In this document: positions 24,986 to 34,076 of the stretch, piece after piece | Position numbering within the stretch: the stretch's first letter is position 1 | How the letters are laid out: the number at the start of each line of letters is the position of its first letter | Source of the DNA: Streptomyces marianii | GTDB taxonomy: Bacteria; Actinomycetota; Actinomycetes; Streptomycetales; Streptomycetaceae | Direction of reading: 5' to 3' | Length of the DNA: 64,000 bases | Assembly: GCF_005795905.1 (NCBI RefSeq) | Contig: NZ_VAWE01000001.1 | Location: 5,879,001 to 5,943,000, forward strand | Made by a program: the position numbers and the translations under genes | Notes under the pieces: model-generated | What the model was told of the DNA's origin: nothing | The model's database searches: none | The model's input: only the letters and a program-made list of their open reading frames with translations

Positions 24986-26209
24986 ATGTCCTTCCATGTC
25001 GATTCCGAGACCGGTCGGCTCAAGCAGGTGATCCTGCACCGGCCCGACCTGGAGCTGAAGCGTCTGACCCCGACGAACAAGGACACGCTGCTCTTCGACG
25101 ACGTTCTCTGGGTCAAGCGGGCCCGGATGGAGCACGACGCCTTCGCCGACACCCTGCGGGAGCGCGGTGTCCGCGTGCATCTCCTCTCCGACCTGCTCAC
25201 CGAGACGCTGGCCCGGCCCGCCGCCCGCGCCCTCGTCGAGGACCGTGTCTTCGACGAGCGGGAGTTCGGGCCGCTCGCGACCGACCGTATGCGCGCGTTC
25301 TTCGACTCCCTGGAACCCGCCGAACTGGCCGTGTGCCTCATCGGCGGCGTCACGCAAGGGGAGTTGCTCGGGCGCATGGGCGCCGTGCCGAGCGTACGGC
25401 TGCACGCCATGGGCCCCGACGATTTCGTACTGGCCCCCTTGCCCAACCACCTGTTCACGCGCGACACCTCGTGCTGGGTGTACGACGGCGTGAGTGTCAA
25501 CCCGATGAAGAAGCGGGCGCGACGCCGCGAGACCGTTCACTTCGAAGCGATCTACCGGCACCACCCCCTCTTCGAGAAAGGGGAGTTCCAGCGGTGGACG
25601 GACGGGGAGGCGGCCTACCCGTCCACCGTCGAGGGCGGCGACGTCCTGGTCATCGGCAACGGGGCGGTGCTCATCGGAATGAGCGAGCGCACCACCCCGC
25701 AGGCCGTGGAGAGCCTGGCCCTGCGCATGTTCGCCGCGGGCTCCGCGCGGCGTGTGGTGGCGCTGGACCTGCCCAAGAGCCGCAGCTTCATGCACCTGGA
25801 CACGGTGATGACCATGCTCAGTGGCGACACCTTCACCCGTTACGCGGGGCTGGGCATGCTGCCGTCCTCGACGATCGAGCCCGGCCCCGGCGGCCAGGGC
25901 CTGAAGATCACCGATCATGTGCCCGAGGAGATGGACCGAGCCATCGCCGACGCCCTCGGCCTCGACTCCGTCCAGGTGCTCACGCCCAGCCAGGACGTCC
26001 GCTCCGCGGAACGGGAGCAGTGGGACGACGGCTGCAACGTACTGGCCGTGGAGCCCGGTGTCGTCGTGGCGTACGAGCGCAACGTGACGACCAACACCCA
26101 TCTCCGCAAGAGCGGTATCGAGGTGATCACCATCCGGGGCAGCGAACTCGGCCGGGGGCGTGGCGGCCCGCGCTGCATGAGCTGTCCGATCGAGCGCGAA
26201 CGGGTCTGA
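24986..26209 (+). CDS. arcA: Arginine deiminase
   Basis: A 407-residue enzyme that hydrolyses L-arginine to citrulline and ammonia, the first step of the arginine deiminase pathway. Family motifs are in order: [17 protein letters not shown] near the N-terminus, [37 protein letters not shown] with the catalytic His, and the C-terminal [13 protein letters not shown] with nucleophile Cys400. The length is normal for ArcA. The ATG is chosen over a GTG five codons earlier because GAGGAG sits five bases before it. First gene of a four-gene operon that yields ATP without respiration. Streptomycetes are obligate aerobes, so the operon suggests survival under oxygen or energy limitation. Confidence 0.95.
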   Translation: MSFHVDSETGRLKQVILHRPDLELKRLTPTNKDTLLFDDVLWVKRARMEHDAFADTLRERGVRVHLLSDLLTETLARPAARALVEDRVFDEREFGPLATDRMRAFFDSLEPAELAVCLIGGVTQGELLGRMGAVPSVRLHAMGPDDFVLAPLPNHLFTRDTSCWVYDGVSVNPMKKRARRRETVHFEAIYRHHPLFEKGEFQRWTDGEAAYPSTVEGGDVLVIGNGAVLIGMSERTTPQAVESLALRMFAAGSARRVVALDLPKSRSFMHLDTVMTMLSGDTFTRYAGLGMLPSSTIEPGPGGQGLKITDHVPEEMDRAIADALGLDSVQVLTPSQDVRSAEREQWDDGCNVLAVEPGVVVAYERNVTTNTHLRKSGIEVITIRGSELGRGRGGPRCMSCPIERERV

Positions 26210-26272
26210 CGCACAGTCGACCGACCTCCGTACGACCCCCTTACCCGTCGAGAACCAAGGAGCCGAGCCGGC

Positions 26273-27274
26273 ATGCCCGTCGATCTGCGTCACCGTCCTT
26301 TCCTCAAGGAACTCGATCTCACCCCGACCGAGTTCCGCCACCTCCTCGAACTGTCCGCGCAGCTGAAGGGCGCCCGGAACGCGGGCACCGAGGAACCCCG
26401 CCTGCGCGGCAAGAACATCGCGGTCGTCTTCGAGAAGACCTCCACCCGCACGCGCTGCGCCTTCGAGGTGGCCGCGCACCAGGAGGGCGCCCATGTGACC
26501 TATCTGGAGCCCTCCAGCTCGCAGCTCGGCCACAAGGAGTCCGTCAAGGACACCGCCCGGGTCCTGGGGCGCTACTACGACGGCATCGAGTACCGCGGCA
26601 GCGATCAGCGCCTGGTGGAGGAACTGGCCCGGTACGCCGGCGTCCCGGTGTGGAACGGGCTGACGGACCAGTGGCACCCCACACAGTCGCTCGCGGACGT
26701 GCTGACCATGTGGGAGCACACCGACAAACCCCTTTCCCAGGTGTCGTTCGCCTACCTCGGTGACGCCAGGAACAATGTCGCCAACTCCCTCCTGATCACC
26801 GCCGCGATGCTGGGCATGGACGTGCGCATGGTCGGCCCCCGGGCCCTGCACGGTGCCCCCGAGCTGGTGGCCCGGGCACGCAGGGTGGCAGCATCCACGG
26901 GCGCGCGGATCACCGTGACCGAGGAGGTCGCCGAGGGGGTGGCGGGCGTCGACTTCGTCTACACCGACGTATGGCTGTCCATGGGGGAGCCCCCGGAGAT
27001 GTGGGACGAGCGGATCGCCCTGCTCAAGCCGTACCAGGTGACCATGGACGTGCTCACGGCGAGTGGGAACCCGCGGGTGAAGTTCATGCACTGCCTGCCG
27101 GCCTTCCACGACAGCGACACCACCGTCGGCGCGAGGATCGCCGCGCGGACCGGGATGACCGCGATGGAAGTCACCGACGAGGTCTTCGAGTCCTCCCACT
27201 CCATCGTCTTCGACCAGGCGGAGAACCGGCTCCACACCATCAAGGCCGTCCTGGTCGCCACCCTCGCCGACTGA
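26273..27274 (+). CDS. arcB: Ornithine carbamoyltransferase (catabolic type by context)
   Basis: A 333-residue enzyme converting citrulline and phosphate to ornithine and carbamoyl phosphate when acting catabolically. The carbamoyl-phosphate loop STRTR is at 57-61, preceded by [15 protein letters not shown] binds carbamoyl phosphate, and HCLPAFHD at 273-280 carries the catalytic Cys and ornithine contacts. Sequence alone cannot separate ArcB from the anabolic ArgF; placement between arcA and arcC makes the catabolic role very likely. An AAGGAG site lies nine bases before the ATG, and 63 bp separate it from arcA. Confidence 0.93.
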   Translation: MPVDLRHRPFLKELDLTPTEFRHLLELSAQLKGARNAGTEEPRLRGKNIAVVFEKTSTRTRCAFEVAAHQEGAHVTYLEPSSSQLGHKESVKDTARVLGRYYDGIEYRGSDQRLVEELARYAGVPVWNGLTDQWHPTQSLADVLTMWEHTDKPLSQVSFAYLGDARNNVANSLLITAAMLGMDVRMVGPRALHGAPELVARARRVAASTGARITVTEEVAEGVAGVDFVYTDVWLSMGEPPEMWDERIALLKPYQVTMDVLTASGNPRVKFMHCLPAFHDSDTTVGARIAARTGMTAMEVTDEVFESSHSIVFDQAENRLHTIKAVLVATLAD

Positions 27275-27307
27275 GGCTCCACCTCCGCACCCCTTGAAAG
27301 GCATCCC

Positions 27308-28261
27308 ATGCGCGTCGTCGTCGCACTGGGCGGCAACGCCCTGCTCCGCCGGGAGGACCGGCCGGACGCCGCCGTACAACTGGCCAACATCCAGGCGGCG
27401 GTGGCAGCCCTGGCGCCACTCGCACACCGTCACGAGCTGGTGATCACCCATGGCAACGGCCCGCAGGTCGGTGTCCTCGCCCTGCAGAGCGCAGCCGACG
27501 CTTCCCTGACCCGTCCGTACCCTTTCGACGTCCTGGGGGCGGAGACCCAGGGCATGATCGGCTACTGGCTGCTGCAGTCCCTGCAGAACGCGCTGCCGGG
27601 CCGCCAGGTCTGTGCCCTGCTCAACCAGACCCTCGTCTCCGCCGCCGACCCCGCGTTCGCCGACCCCGAAAAGTTCGTCGGTCCCGGCTACGGACGGGCC
27701 GAGGCCGAGCGGCTGGCGGCCGAACGCGGCTGGACGGTCAAGCAGGACGGCACGCGATGGCGGCGCGTCGTGCCCTCGCCCCGCCCGCAACGCGTCGTCG
27801 AAACGCGCCTGATCCGCCTGCTTCTGAACTCCGGTGCCGTGGCCGTCTGCGCAGGAGGTGGCGGCGTACCCGTCATCCGGGACGAGCGGGGACGACTCAC
27901 CGGCGTCGAGGCCGTGGTCGACAAGGACCTCACCGCAGCACTGCTGGCCGAGGCCCTCGACGCCGACGCGCTGCTGCTGCTCACCGACGTACCCCACGTC
28001 GAGACCGGCCACGGCACCTCCCAAGCGCAACCCATCGGCCGTACGACTCCGGCCCGGCTGCGCACGCACCGCTTCCCCGCCGGGTCGATGGGCCCCAAAG
28101 TCGACGCCGCCTGCCGCTTCGTGGAACTGACCGGCGGCATGGCCGCCATCGGCGCCCTCGACGACGCGCAGGCCATCCTCGACGGCGCCATCGGCACTGT
28201 CGTCACACCCAGCGGCCGTCACGGTGACGGCGCCTCCTACGCTCCCCAGGAACCGAGATGA
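27308..28261 (+). CDS. arcC: Carbamate kinase
   Basis: A 317-residue amino-acid-kinase-fold enzyme that transfers phosphate from carbamoyl phosphate to ADP, giving ATP, ammonia and CO2. Motifs include VVVALGGNALLRR, ITHGNGPQVGVLALQ, GMIGYWLLQSLQN and AGGGGVPV, with the nucleotide segment DKDLTAALLAEALDADALLL. The length is normal for ArcC. Carbamate kinases are rarely kept outside catabolic arginine or purine pathways, which supports the fermentative role of this operon. It begins 33 bp after arcB, and its TGA overlaps the next ATG (ATGA), so the antiporter gene is translationally coupled. Confidence 0.95.
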   Translation: MRVVVALGGNALLRREDRPDAAVQLANIQAAVAALAPLAHRHELVITHGNGPQVGVLALQSAADASLTRPYPFDVLGAETQGMIGYWLLQSLQNALPGRQVCALLNQTLVSAADPAFADPEKFVGPGYGRAEAERLAAERGWTVKQDGTRWRRVVPSPRPQRVVETRLIRLLLNSGAVAVCAGGGGVPVIRDERGRLTGVEAVVDKDLTAALLAEALDADALLLLTDVPHVETGHGTSQAQPIGRTTPARLRTHRFPAGSMGPKVDAACRFVELTGGMAAIGALDDAQAILDGAIGTVVTPSGRHGDGASYAPQEPR

Positions 28262-29799
28262 CCACCAGCAGCGCCAGCAGCGTCTCCCCCGGGCCGGAGC
28301 CCGCGGAACAGGACGGCGACCCGCACGGTGCCCCGGCCGTCAAGCGCCGCTTCGCCTTCCCCTCGGCCTTCACCGTCCTGACGGCGGTGACGGTCGGGGT
28401 ATGGGCCCTGACCTTCGTCATCCCCGCCGGCCGCTACGACACCGAGGACGGCAGCCCGATCCCCGGCACCTACCACCCCGTGGAGCTGACGACCGGGTTC
28501 TGGGACCGGCTCAAGGACCTCTTCCTCGCACCCGTCAACGGCCTTTACGGAGTCACCGACCCCGAGAGCGCACTCACCGCGCCCGGCGGCAGCGGCGACT
28601 TCGCCGGAGCGGCCGGGGTGTTCCTCTTCATCCTGGCGGTCGGCGCCTTCATCACCGTCACCATGCGCACGGGCGCTCTCACCCGCGGCGTCGCTCGTCT
28701 CGCGCACCGTCTGCGGGGCCACAGGACGCTGCTCCTCGTGGTGCTCCTGACGGTCTTCTCCCTCGGCGGCACCACCTACGGCATGGCCGAGGAAACCCTC
28801 GGCTTCTACGGACTGATGATCCCGCTCATGCTCACCCTGGGATACGACCGCATGGTCGCCGCGACGGTCATCATGGTCGGCGCCGGCGTGGGCACGCTCG
28901 CGTCCACCGTCAACCCCTTCGCCACCGGGGTCGCCTCCGACAGCGCGGGCATCGGTACCGGCGACGGGATCGTCCTGCGGCTGGTGATGTGGGTCTGCCT
29001 GACGGCACTGGCGGCGGCCTACGTGGTGCGCTACGCGCGGCGGGTCCTCGCGGACCCCGCCCGGTCACTCGTTCCCGTCACGGAGGAGGACCGTCTGCTC
29101 GGGAGCGACGCTCAGGAGGCCGAGCAGCTCACCGGCCGTCAGCGCACCGTGCTCTGGACCTTCGCGGGCACCTTCCTCTTCATGATCCTCGCCGTGGTCC
29201 CCTGGGCCGACCTGCCCTTCACCTTCCTGCCCACGCTGGGCTGGTACTTCCCCGAGCTCGCCGCCCTGTTCATCGTCGCGGCGATCGCCGTCGGCCTGAT
29301 CGGCGGCCTGGGGGAGAAGGGCACCGCGACCGCGATCACCAGCGGGGCCGGGGACTTCATCGGGGCGGCGATGATCGTCATGCTGGCTCGCGGGGTCACC
29401 GTCGTCATGAACAACGCCGCCGTGACCGACACCGTCCTCGACGGCCTGCACAGCGCGGTGTCCGGTGCGTCCTCCGGCGTCTTCGGGATCCTGATGTTCC
29501 TCGTCAACATCCCGCTCGCCTTCTTCGTGCCCTCCTCGTCGGGGCACGCGGCCCTGGCCATGCCGATCCTCGCGCCGCTGGCGGACTTCGCGGGTGTCAG
29601 CCGGGCGCTCGTGGTGACCGCCTACCAGTCGGCCTCGGGCTGGGTGAACCTGGTCACCCCGACCTCGGCCGTTGTCATGGGCGGCCTGTCGCTGGCCGGG
29701 GTCCGCTACGACCGGTACCTGAGGTTCATGGCTCCGCTCATGGGAGCGCTGTTGGTGGTCATCGCCGGATTCCTCGCGATCGGGGCGACCCTGGACTGA
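28258..29799 (+). CDS. YfcC-family amino-acid transporter, probable arginine/ornithine antiporter
   Basis: A 513-residue integral membrane protein with about 12 helices after a 33-residue hydrophilic N-terminus. Features of the YfcC/ArcD-like (DUF401/C4-dicarboxylate anaerobic carrier-like) family are the N-terminal FAFPSAFTVLTAVTVGVWAL and FVIPAGRYD, the loop GTTYGMAEETLGFYGLMIPL, ASTVNPFATGVASDSAGI and the C-terminal FFVPSSSGHAALAMPILAPL with NLVTPTSAVVMGGL. Family members are often in arginine deiminase operons, where they exchange arginine for ornithine. Substrate identity is inferred from the operon, with a 4-bp overlap with arcC. Confidence 0.88.
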   Translation: MTTSSASSVSPGPEPAEQDGDPHGAPAVKRRFAFPSAFTVLTAVTVGVWALTFVIPAGRYDTEDGSPIPGTYHPVELTTGFWDRLKDLFLAPVNGLYGVTDPESALTAPGGSGDFAGAAGVFLFILAVGAFITVTMRTGALTRGVARLAHRLRGHRTLLLVVLLTVFSLGGTTYGMAEETLGFYGLMIPLMLTLGYDRMVAATVIMVGAGVGTLASTVNPFATGVASDSAGIGTGDGIVLRLVMWVCLTALAAAYVVRYARRVLADPARSLVPVTEEDRLLGSDAQEAEQLTGRQRTVLWTFAGTFLFMILAVVPWADLPFTFLPTLGWYFPELAALFIVAAIAVGLIGGLGEKGTATAITSGAGDFIGAAMIVMLARGVTVVMNNAAVTDTVLDGLHSAVSGASSGVFGILMFLVNIPLAFFVPSSSGHAALAMPILAPLADFAGVSRALVVTAYQSASGWVNLVTPTSAVVMGGLSLAGVRYDRYLRFMAPLMGALLVVIAGFLAIGATLD

Positions 29800-30389
29800 C
29801 GCGTGAGCGAGAGACGTCCGTGTCCGTGGCCGGCGACGGGACCCCCGGTTGCCGGCCGCTGGCGCGTACGCCGGCACGGGCCTCGCGTCCGGCTGCCGCC
29901 GGAGGACAGGCGGCGCCCGCCGAGTCGGAGGGACGGGCGCGGGCCCTCGGGTGCCTGCCCCGATCCCGCAGCCGGCGCTCCCTCACCCCCTCCGGGCCCC
30001 GGTACGCGTGCCGGTTGCCGACTCCCTCCACGGACGGCCCATCGCCGCTCCGCCCTCAGGGCGGCATCGGTGCCGTGCGGCGGCGGACGGGCACCCCGTC
30101 CGCATCGGCGGCGCAGAGCGTCGGCGTGCCGAAGGTACGCGGCAGGGGTCGAGTGTGGAACGCAGGAGGGCCCGGAAGCGCCGTGACGGCGCTTCCGGGC
30201 CGGGACCTCGCCCTCGCGCGGACCGACGGGAGGCGGGTGCCGCCGTGGGCGGCACAGTCGGAGAACGCGGTCGGGAAGGCCGGTTGTGCGGGACGACGGC
30301 CGCGGGGGCGGTCGCGCTGCGCGGCACCGCTCGTGTGGCGGTGCCGACGCGTGTGCCGGGCGGCGTACGCGGCATGTGCCGCGGCAGTT
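29800..30389. other. Convergent intergenic region after the arc operon
   Basis: About 590 bp without a supported gene, separating the arc operon from the minus-strand HPF gene. The only distinct structure is the strong terminator at 30169-30201. Confidence 0.5.
30169..30201. terminator. Strong bidirectional terminator, 15-bp perfect stem
   Basis: GGCCCGGAAGCGCCG and its exact complement flank a TGA loop. The hairpin sits between the convergent arc operon and the hibernation factor gene and can stop transcripts from both sides. Confidence 0.85.
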
Positions 30390-31187
30390 CTACCGGGCGG
30401 GAGTGATCAACCCGTAGTGGCCGTCGCACCTGTGGTACAGCACGCGTCCCCGGCCGGTGGCGGAGTCGGCGAAGAAGAGGAACGGAAGTCCGGTGAGACG
30501 CATCCGCCGGACGGCCTCGTCGAGGCTGCACTCGGGCACCGGAGCCGAACTCACACCCAGAAGGGGTCCGGCCTCGTGCGCCGGGCTGACCGTACCCGCC
30601 GAGGCCAGGCGATGCCGGCCGGAACGGCCGTCGCGGTAGACGACGCTGTCATGTCCCGACGTCATGTCGGTGAACAACCAGAAGTCGTAGCCCATGGACT
30701 CCATGTCGATGACGGCGTCCTCGGGTGTCTGCCGGCCCAGACTGAACGACTTGTGCCGCACGACGCGACGCTCCTCGGCCGGCTGCTGCTGCCGGTCGGG
30801 GCGGCGCCCCTGACCGCGGTGCTCCCGCGACGCCTCCTCGGCGGCCGGACCCCCGCGGTGCTCCGAGCCGATGTGCCGCCGGGTACGGGCCAGTCGTGCG
30901 GCCAGCCGGTCCTGCAGCAGGTCGACCGCCTCGAACATGGTGTCCGCGGCAACGTGAGCGCGCACCGGGCACCCGTTCACGTCCACCACCGCCTGAGCTG
31001 TGGCCGGACGGCTCGCCGACGGGTTGGCGGCCTGGGTGAGCTGTGCCCGAACGGCCAGGACCGGCGAGCTCACATGCGCGATCGCCGCGAGCATCTTCTC
31101 CCGGGCGTACTCGGACGCGCCCTCGGGTACCGGCCCACGGCTGTTCACCAGGACGTCGGCGGTCGGACTGGACTTGAGACGGTTCAT
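30390..31187 (-). CDS. hpf: Ribosome hibernation promoting factor with duplicated C-terminal domain
   Basis: A 265-residue HPF/RaiA-family protein. The N-terminal S30AE-like domain (about 10-110) would bind the decoding centre of idle ribosomes. The C-terminal dimerisation domain occurs twice: TPEDAVIDMESMGYDFWLF then DSVVYRDGRSGRHRL (about 160-200), and SLDEAVRRMRLTGLPFLFF then GRVLYHRCDGHYGLI (about 220-262). Ordinary long HPFs have one such domain, so this is a two-copy variant, a form seen in actinomycete stress regulons. A highly charged, Gln- and Arg-rich linker joins the domains. AAGGAG lies seven bases before the ATG. An island-type inverted repeat is about 131-144 bp upstream. I infer 70S dimerisation or storage during dormancy. 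Confidence 0.88.
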   Translation of the reverse strand: MNRLKSSPTADVLVNSRGPVPEGASEYAREKMLAAIAHVSSPVLAVRAQLTQAANPSASRPATAQAVVDVNGCPVRAHVAADTMFEAVDLLQDRLAARLARTRRHIGSEHRGGPAAEEASREHRGQGRRPDRQQQPAEERRVVRHKSFSLGRQTPEDAVIDMESMGYDFWLFTDMTSGHDSVVYRDGRSGRHRLASAGTVSPAHEAGPLLGVSSAPVPECSLDEAVRRMRLTGLPFLFFADSATGRGRVLYHRCDGHYGLITPAR

Positions 31188-31317
31188 GGAAGGCTCCTTC
31201 TCGGTCGCCCCCAGCCTTTCTCCTGCCCGCCGTTCGAGGTCAGTGCCGTTCGGGTCGTCCCCCGGGCCGACCTGTACCCGGCTGCCCGGCATTCGCGGGC
31301 TGTTCGGCCACTCGGGA

Positions 31318-31331
31318 GGGCCCTTCGGTCC
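31318..31331. promoter_or_regulatory. DosR-like inverted repeat upstream of hpf
   Basis: GGGCCCTTCGGTCC, 131-144 bp upstream of the hpf start, matches nine of 14 DosR-core positions. It is the weakest of the series. Confidence 0.35.
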
Positions 31332-31536
31332 ACAACGCGTGGTTCCCGCACGCTTCTTGGCGGCAGCCCCACCGCTCTCCGCGGGTGGTCCGCGACTCTG
31401 CTGCCCAATTCCGGGGCAACTCCGACACGCGGACCACGACCTGCGACAACGCGGTGACCGTTGCGGCCTTCCCGGCATGACTCTGCTGCTCAGCCGAATT
31501 GAGCAGCAGAGTCGTCCGCACCCACAGAGACCGTGC

Positions 31537-31731
31537 TCAGGGCGATTTCCCCGTCCCACCGCCCTGGCGTTCCGCGCCTGTGGCGGCAGCGAGTGCGATG
31601 GCCCCGACGGCCATCATGATCAGTCCGACGAGCGGCCGGTCGGCGCTGCGCCAGTGCCAGTCCACGGCGAAGGTGAGGATGGCGCCGAAACCGATCGAAG
31701 TGATGGCGCCGATGGCAAGCAACCCCGCCAT
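31537..31731 (-). CDS. Small two-helix membrane protein (DUF6458-like)
   Basis: A 64-residue protein made of two membrane helices (LLAIGAITSIGFGAILTFAV and PLVGLIMMAVGAIALAAAT) joined by a short DWHWRSADR loop. The pattern and size resemble small DUF6458-type membrane proteins of actinomycetes; the function is unknown. AAGGGGG stands seven bases before the ATG. A dispersed repeat also found upstream of the membrane phosphatase at 13.6-14.8 kb begins 55 bp upstream of this start, so both genes may share a control element. Confidence 0.75.
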   Translation of the reverse strand: MAGLLAIGAITSIGFGAILTFAVDWHWRSADRPLVGLIMMAVGAIALAAATGAERQGGGTGKSP

Positions 31732-32318
31732 GACACACCCCCTTGGTCTGTCGTCCACTGGACTCGGTACCCAGTTGCCGCCCTCACTGTTCCGAAGGCT
31801 CCGGGGGCGCTCCCAGGGGCCTGTTGACCCCTGAGTGCGCCATACGGCCCCGCCTGGCGGCGAGGGGCGCGGCCGTGCGCGGGCGGGTACGGCGGTGGCG
31901 GCGCGCGCCGCAGCGAGTCGTGGGCGCGCGAACGGCCCCGGGTCGGCCCGCAGCGGGGGCACTGGAACGCCTGATCGGAGCCGGAGGTCATCGGGCCCGG
32001 GATCGGGACCTTTGGGACCTCCGCCGCCGACCTGCTCGGCACAAGGCTGTAGGTGACCACCCGATGAACGGGCGGTCTCCCGGCCGGCCCCTGACGGCGG
32101 CTCGACCCGGGCCCGTGCACAGCGACCTGGGAGCCCTCCCTGACTCGCCCACCAGTGTGCACCGGCAACCCCCGCATGCCGATGCTCGATGACAGGGAGG
32201 AATCGCGCGCGGCATTCTACGCCGACCCATCCCCCACGCCTCCCGTCTAGGCGCCGTTTTCACCCGCATGGGCCTATAGGCTGTCTGCGTTCAGCGGGTG
32301 AAAGCGGAGGGGAAGCGT
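31732..32318. promoter_or_regulatory. Divergent intergenic region before the sensor kinase
   Basis: No gene was seen. It contains dispersed repeat copy B (31786-31850) and a direct repeat GGGACCT-TT-GGGACCT near 32006-32022 that resembles half-sites of the island motif. Confidence 0.45.
31786..31850. repeat. Dispersed repeat, copy B
   Basis: Counterpart of 15010-15070, same strand. Shared perfect blocks are ACTGTTCCGAAG and CCTGTTGACCCCTG. It is upstream of a minus-strand small membrane protein, as copy A is upstream of a minus-strand membrane phosphatase. Confidence 0.7.
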
Positions 32319-34043
32319 GTGAGCCTCGAGGAGTCGTTGTCACGTATGCCCCAGATGCGGCTCGACGAGCTGCTCGACGAGCTGCAGGCGCGCATCAACG
32401 CGGCCCGCGGCACGCGCGACCGGGTGCACAGTCTCCTGGAGGTCGTGGTCTCGGTGGGCCGCGAGCTCGATCTCTCCCAGGTGCTGCGGCGCATCGCGGA
32501 AGCCGCCGCTCAGCTGGTCGACGCGCAGTACGCGGCTCTGGGCGTGATCGGCCCGGACGGCCGGACGCTGTCGCAGTTCCTCACCGCCGGGCTGACGGAG
32601 GAGGAGACCGCCCGGATCGGTCCGCTGCCGGCCGGACACGGGCTGCTCGGTGAGCTGATCCGCAACCCCGAGTCCCTCCGCCTCTCCGATCTCGGCGCCC
32701 ACCCGGCGTCGTACGGCTTCCCCGCACATCACCCGCCGATGCGTACGTTCCTCGGTGTGCCGATCCGGGTGCGCGACGAGGTGTTCGGCAACCTCTACCT
32801 GACCGACAAGCGCGGCGGCCGGGACTTCGACGCGGAGGACGAGGCGGTGATCTCCACGCTCTCCGTGGCCGCCGGTGTGGCCATCGACAACGCCCGGCTG
32901 TACGAGGCGTCGCAGCGCCAGCAGCGGTGGCTGCAGGCGAATGCGGAGATCACCAAGAGCCTGCTCTCGGGCAAACCCCGGCTCGAGGTCCTGGAACTGA
33001 TCGCCCGTCGTGCACGGGAGATCACCGACGCCCGCGTCGCCGACGTGTCCGTGCCCGTCGCCGGTACCGACGACCTGCTCGTCGAGCTGGCCATCGGCGG
33101 CGACCACGACACGCGCCGGGGCTTGGTGGTGCCGGCCGAAGGCACCCTGTCGGGCGCCGCCTACCAGGCGGGTACGCCGGTGACCACGGCGGGACTGGCC
33201 GATGACGCCCGCTGCACCGCAGGATCCCGGCACTTCGAGGGACTGGGGCCGGCCGTGGCCGTACCCCTGGGCACGGCGGCCAAGGACACCCGAGGAGTCC
33301 TGCTCCTGGCGCGCGCCGTCGGCGATCCGGCCTTCACCGAGTGGGAGCTGCAGCCCCTGCTGGCCTTCGCCGGACAGGCCGCGCTGGCGCTGGAGCTGGC
33401 CGAGCGCCGACGTGACGCCGAGCACCTCGCGCTGCTGGAGGACCGTGACCGTATTGCCCGTGACCTGCACGACCTGGCCATCCAACGGCTGTTCGCCACC
33501 GGTATGACACTGCAGAGTGCCGCGCGTCTCGTCGAGCACGCCGGCGCTGCGGAGCGTGTGCAGCGCGCGGTCGGGGACCTGGACGAAACCATCAAGATCA
33601 TCCGGTCCACGATCTTCGGCCTGCGGGCGCGCGAGGACGAGACCGAGCCGAGTCTGCGCGCGCGCGTCGCCCGCGCCGTCGGCGAAGCCGGAGCGGCGCT
33701 GGGATTCCCGCCACGCCTGAGTATGGAGGGCCTGCTGGACACGGACGTCCCCCCTGCGGTGGCCGACCACGTCATGGCGGCTCTCGGCGAAGCACTGAGC
33801 AACGCCGCCCGGCACGCGCAAGCGGCGCGCGTGGAGGTTTCCCTGCAGGCCACGGCGGACGAGGTCGTCCTCACCGTGACCGACGACGGGAAGGGGATAC
33901 CGGCCGACGGCAGGCGCAGCGGACTGCGCAACCTCGCCGAACGCGCCAGCAGCATGGGCGGCACCCTGGACATCCGAACCCCGGCCGAGGGCGGCAGCCG
34001 GCTCGTATGGCGGGCCCCGTTCGCCGCCGGCAACGCGGGATGA
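32319..34043 (+). CDS. DevS/DosT-like sensor histidine kinase (GAF-GAF-HisKA_3-HATPase)
   Basis: A 574-residue soluble kinase with no membrane helices. GAF-A (about 45-195) contains AHPASYGFPAHHPPMRTFLG and GNLYLTDKRGGRDF, the segment that in mycobacterial DevS/DosT surrounds the haem-ligand His. GAF-B (about 220-360) follows. The phosphorylation site is His384 in ARDLHDLAIQRLFATG (HisKA_3), and the HATPase_c lobe shows EALSNAARHAQA, VTDDGKGIPADG and GLRNLAERASSMGG. This architecture is that of the hypoxia/NO sensor pair of DosR systems; haem binding here is inferred, not shown. GTG with GGAGGGG six bases upstream was chosen over a GTG seven codons earlier. The cognate regulator is encoded 1.4 kb away, beyond two opposite genes. 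Confidence 0.9.
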   Translation: MSLEESLSRMPQMRLDELLDELQARINAARGTRDRVHSLLEVVVSVGRELDLSQVLRRIAEAAAQLVDAQYAALGVIGPDGRTLSQFLTAGLTEEETARIGPLPAGHGLLGELIRNPESLRLSDLGAHPASYGFPAHHPPMRTFLGVPIRVRDEVFGNLYLTDKRGGRDFDAEDEAVISTLSVAAGVAIDNARLYEASQRQQRWLQANAEITKSLLSGKPRLEVLELIARRAREITDARVADVSVPVAGTDDLLVELAIGGDHDTRRGLVVPAEGTLSGAAYQAGTPVTTAGLADDARCTAGSRHFEGLGPAVAVPLGTAAKDTRGVLLLARAVGDPAFTEWELQPLLAFAGQAALALELAERRRDAEHLALLEDRDRIARDLHDLAIQRLFATGMTLQSAARLVEHAGAAERVQRAVGDLDETIKIIRSTIFGLRAREDETEPSLRARVARAVGEAGAALGFPPRLSMEGLLDTDVPPAVADHVMAALGEALSNAARHAQAARVEVSLQATADEVVLTVTDDGKGIPADGRRSGLRNLAERASSMGGTLDIRTPAEGGSRLVWRAPFAAGNAG

Positions 34044-34076
34044 AGGGACAGGCACCCCGCGGCGTCGGCGCACGGC

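Noticed and set aside
24935..28222. 1095-codon minus-strand frame across the arc operon
   Set aside because: It is antisense to three unmistakable enzymes (ArcA, ArcB, ArcC) and has no family motifs or ribosome site.
28224..31457. 1077-codon plus-strand frame overlapping the transporter and hpf
   Set aside because: It runs through a 15-bp-stem terminator and two genes in other frames; low-complexity Arg/Gly composition.
31990..32025. Island-type operator before the sensor kinase
   Set aside because: GGGACCT occurs as a direct, not inverted, repeat; too weak to include in the regulon list.
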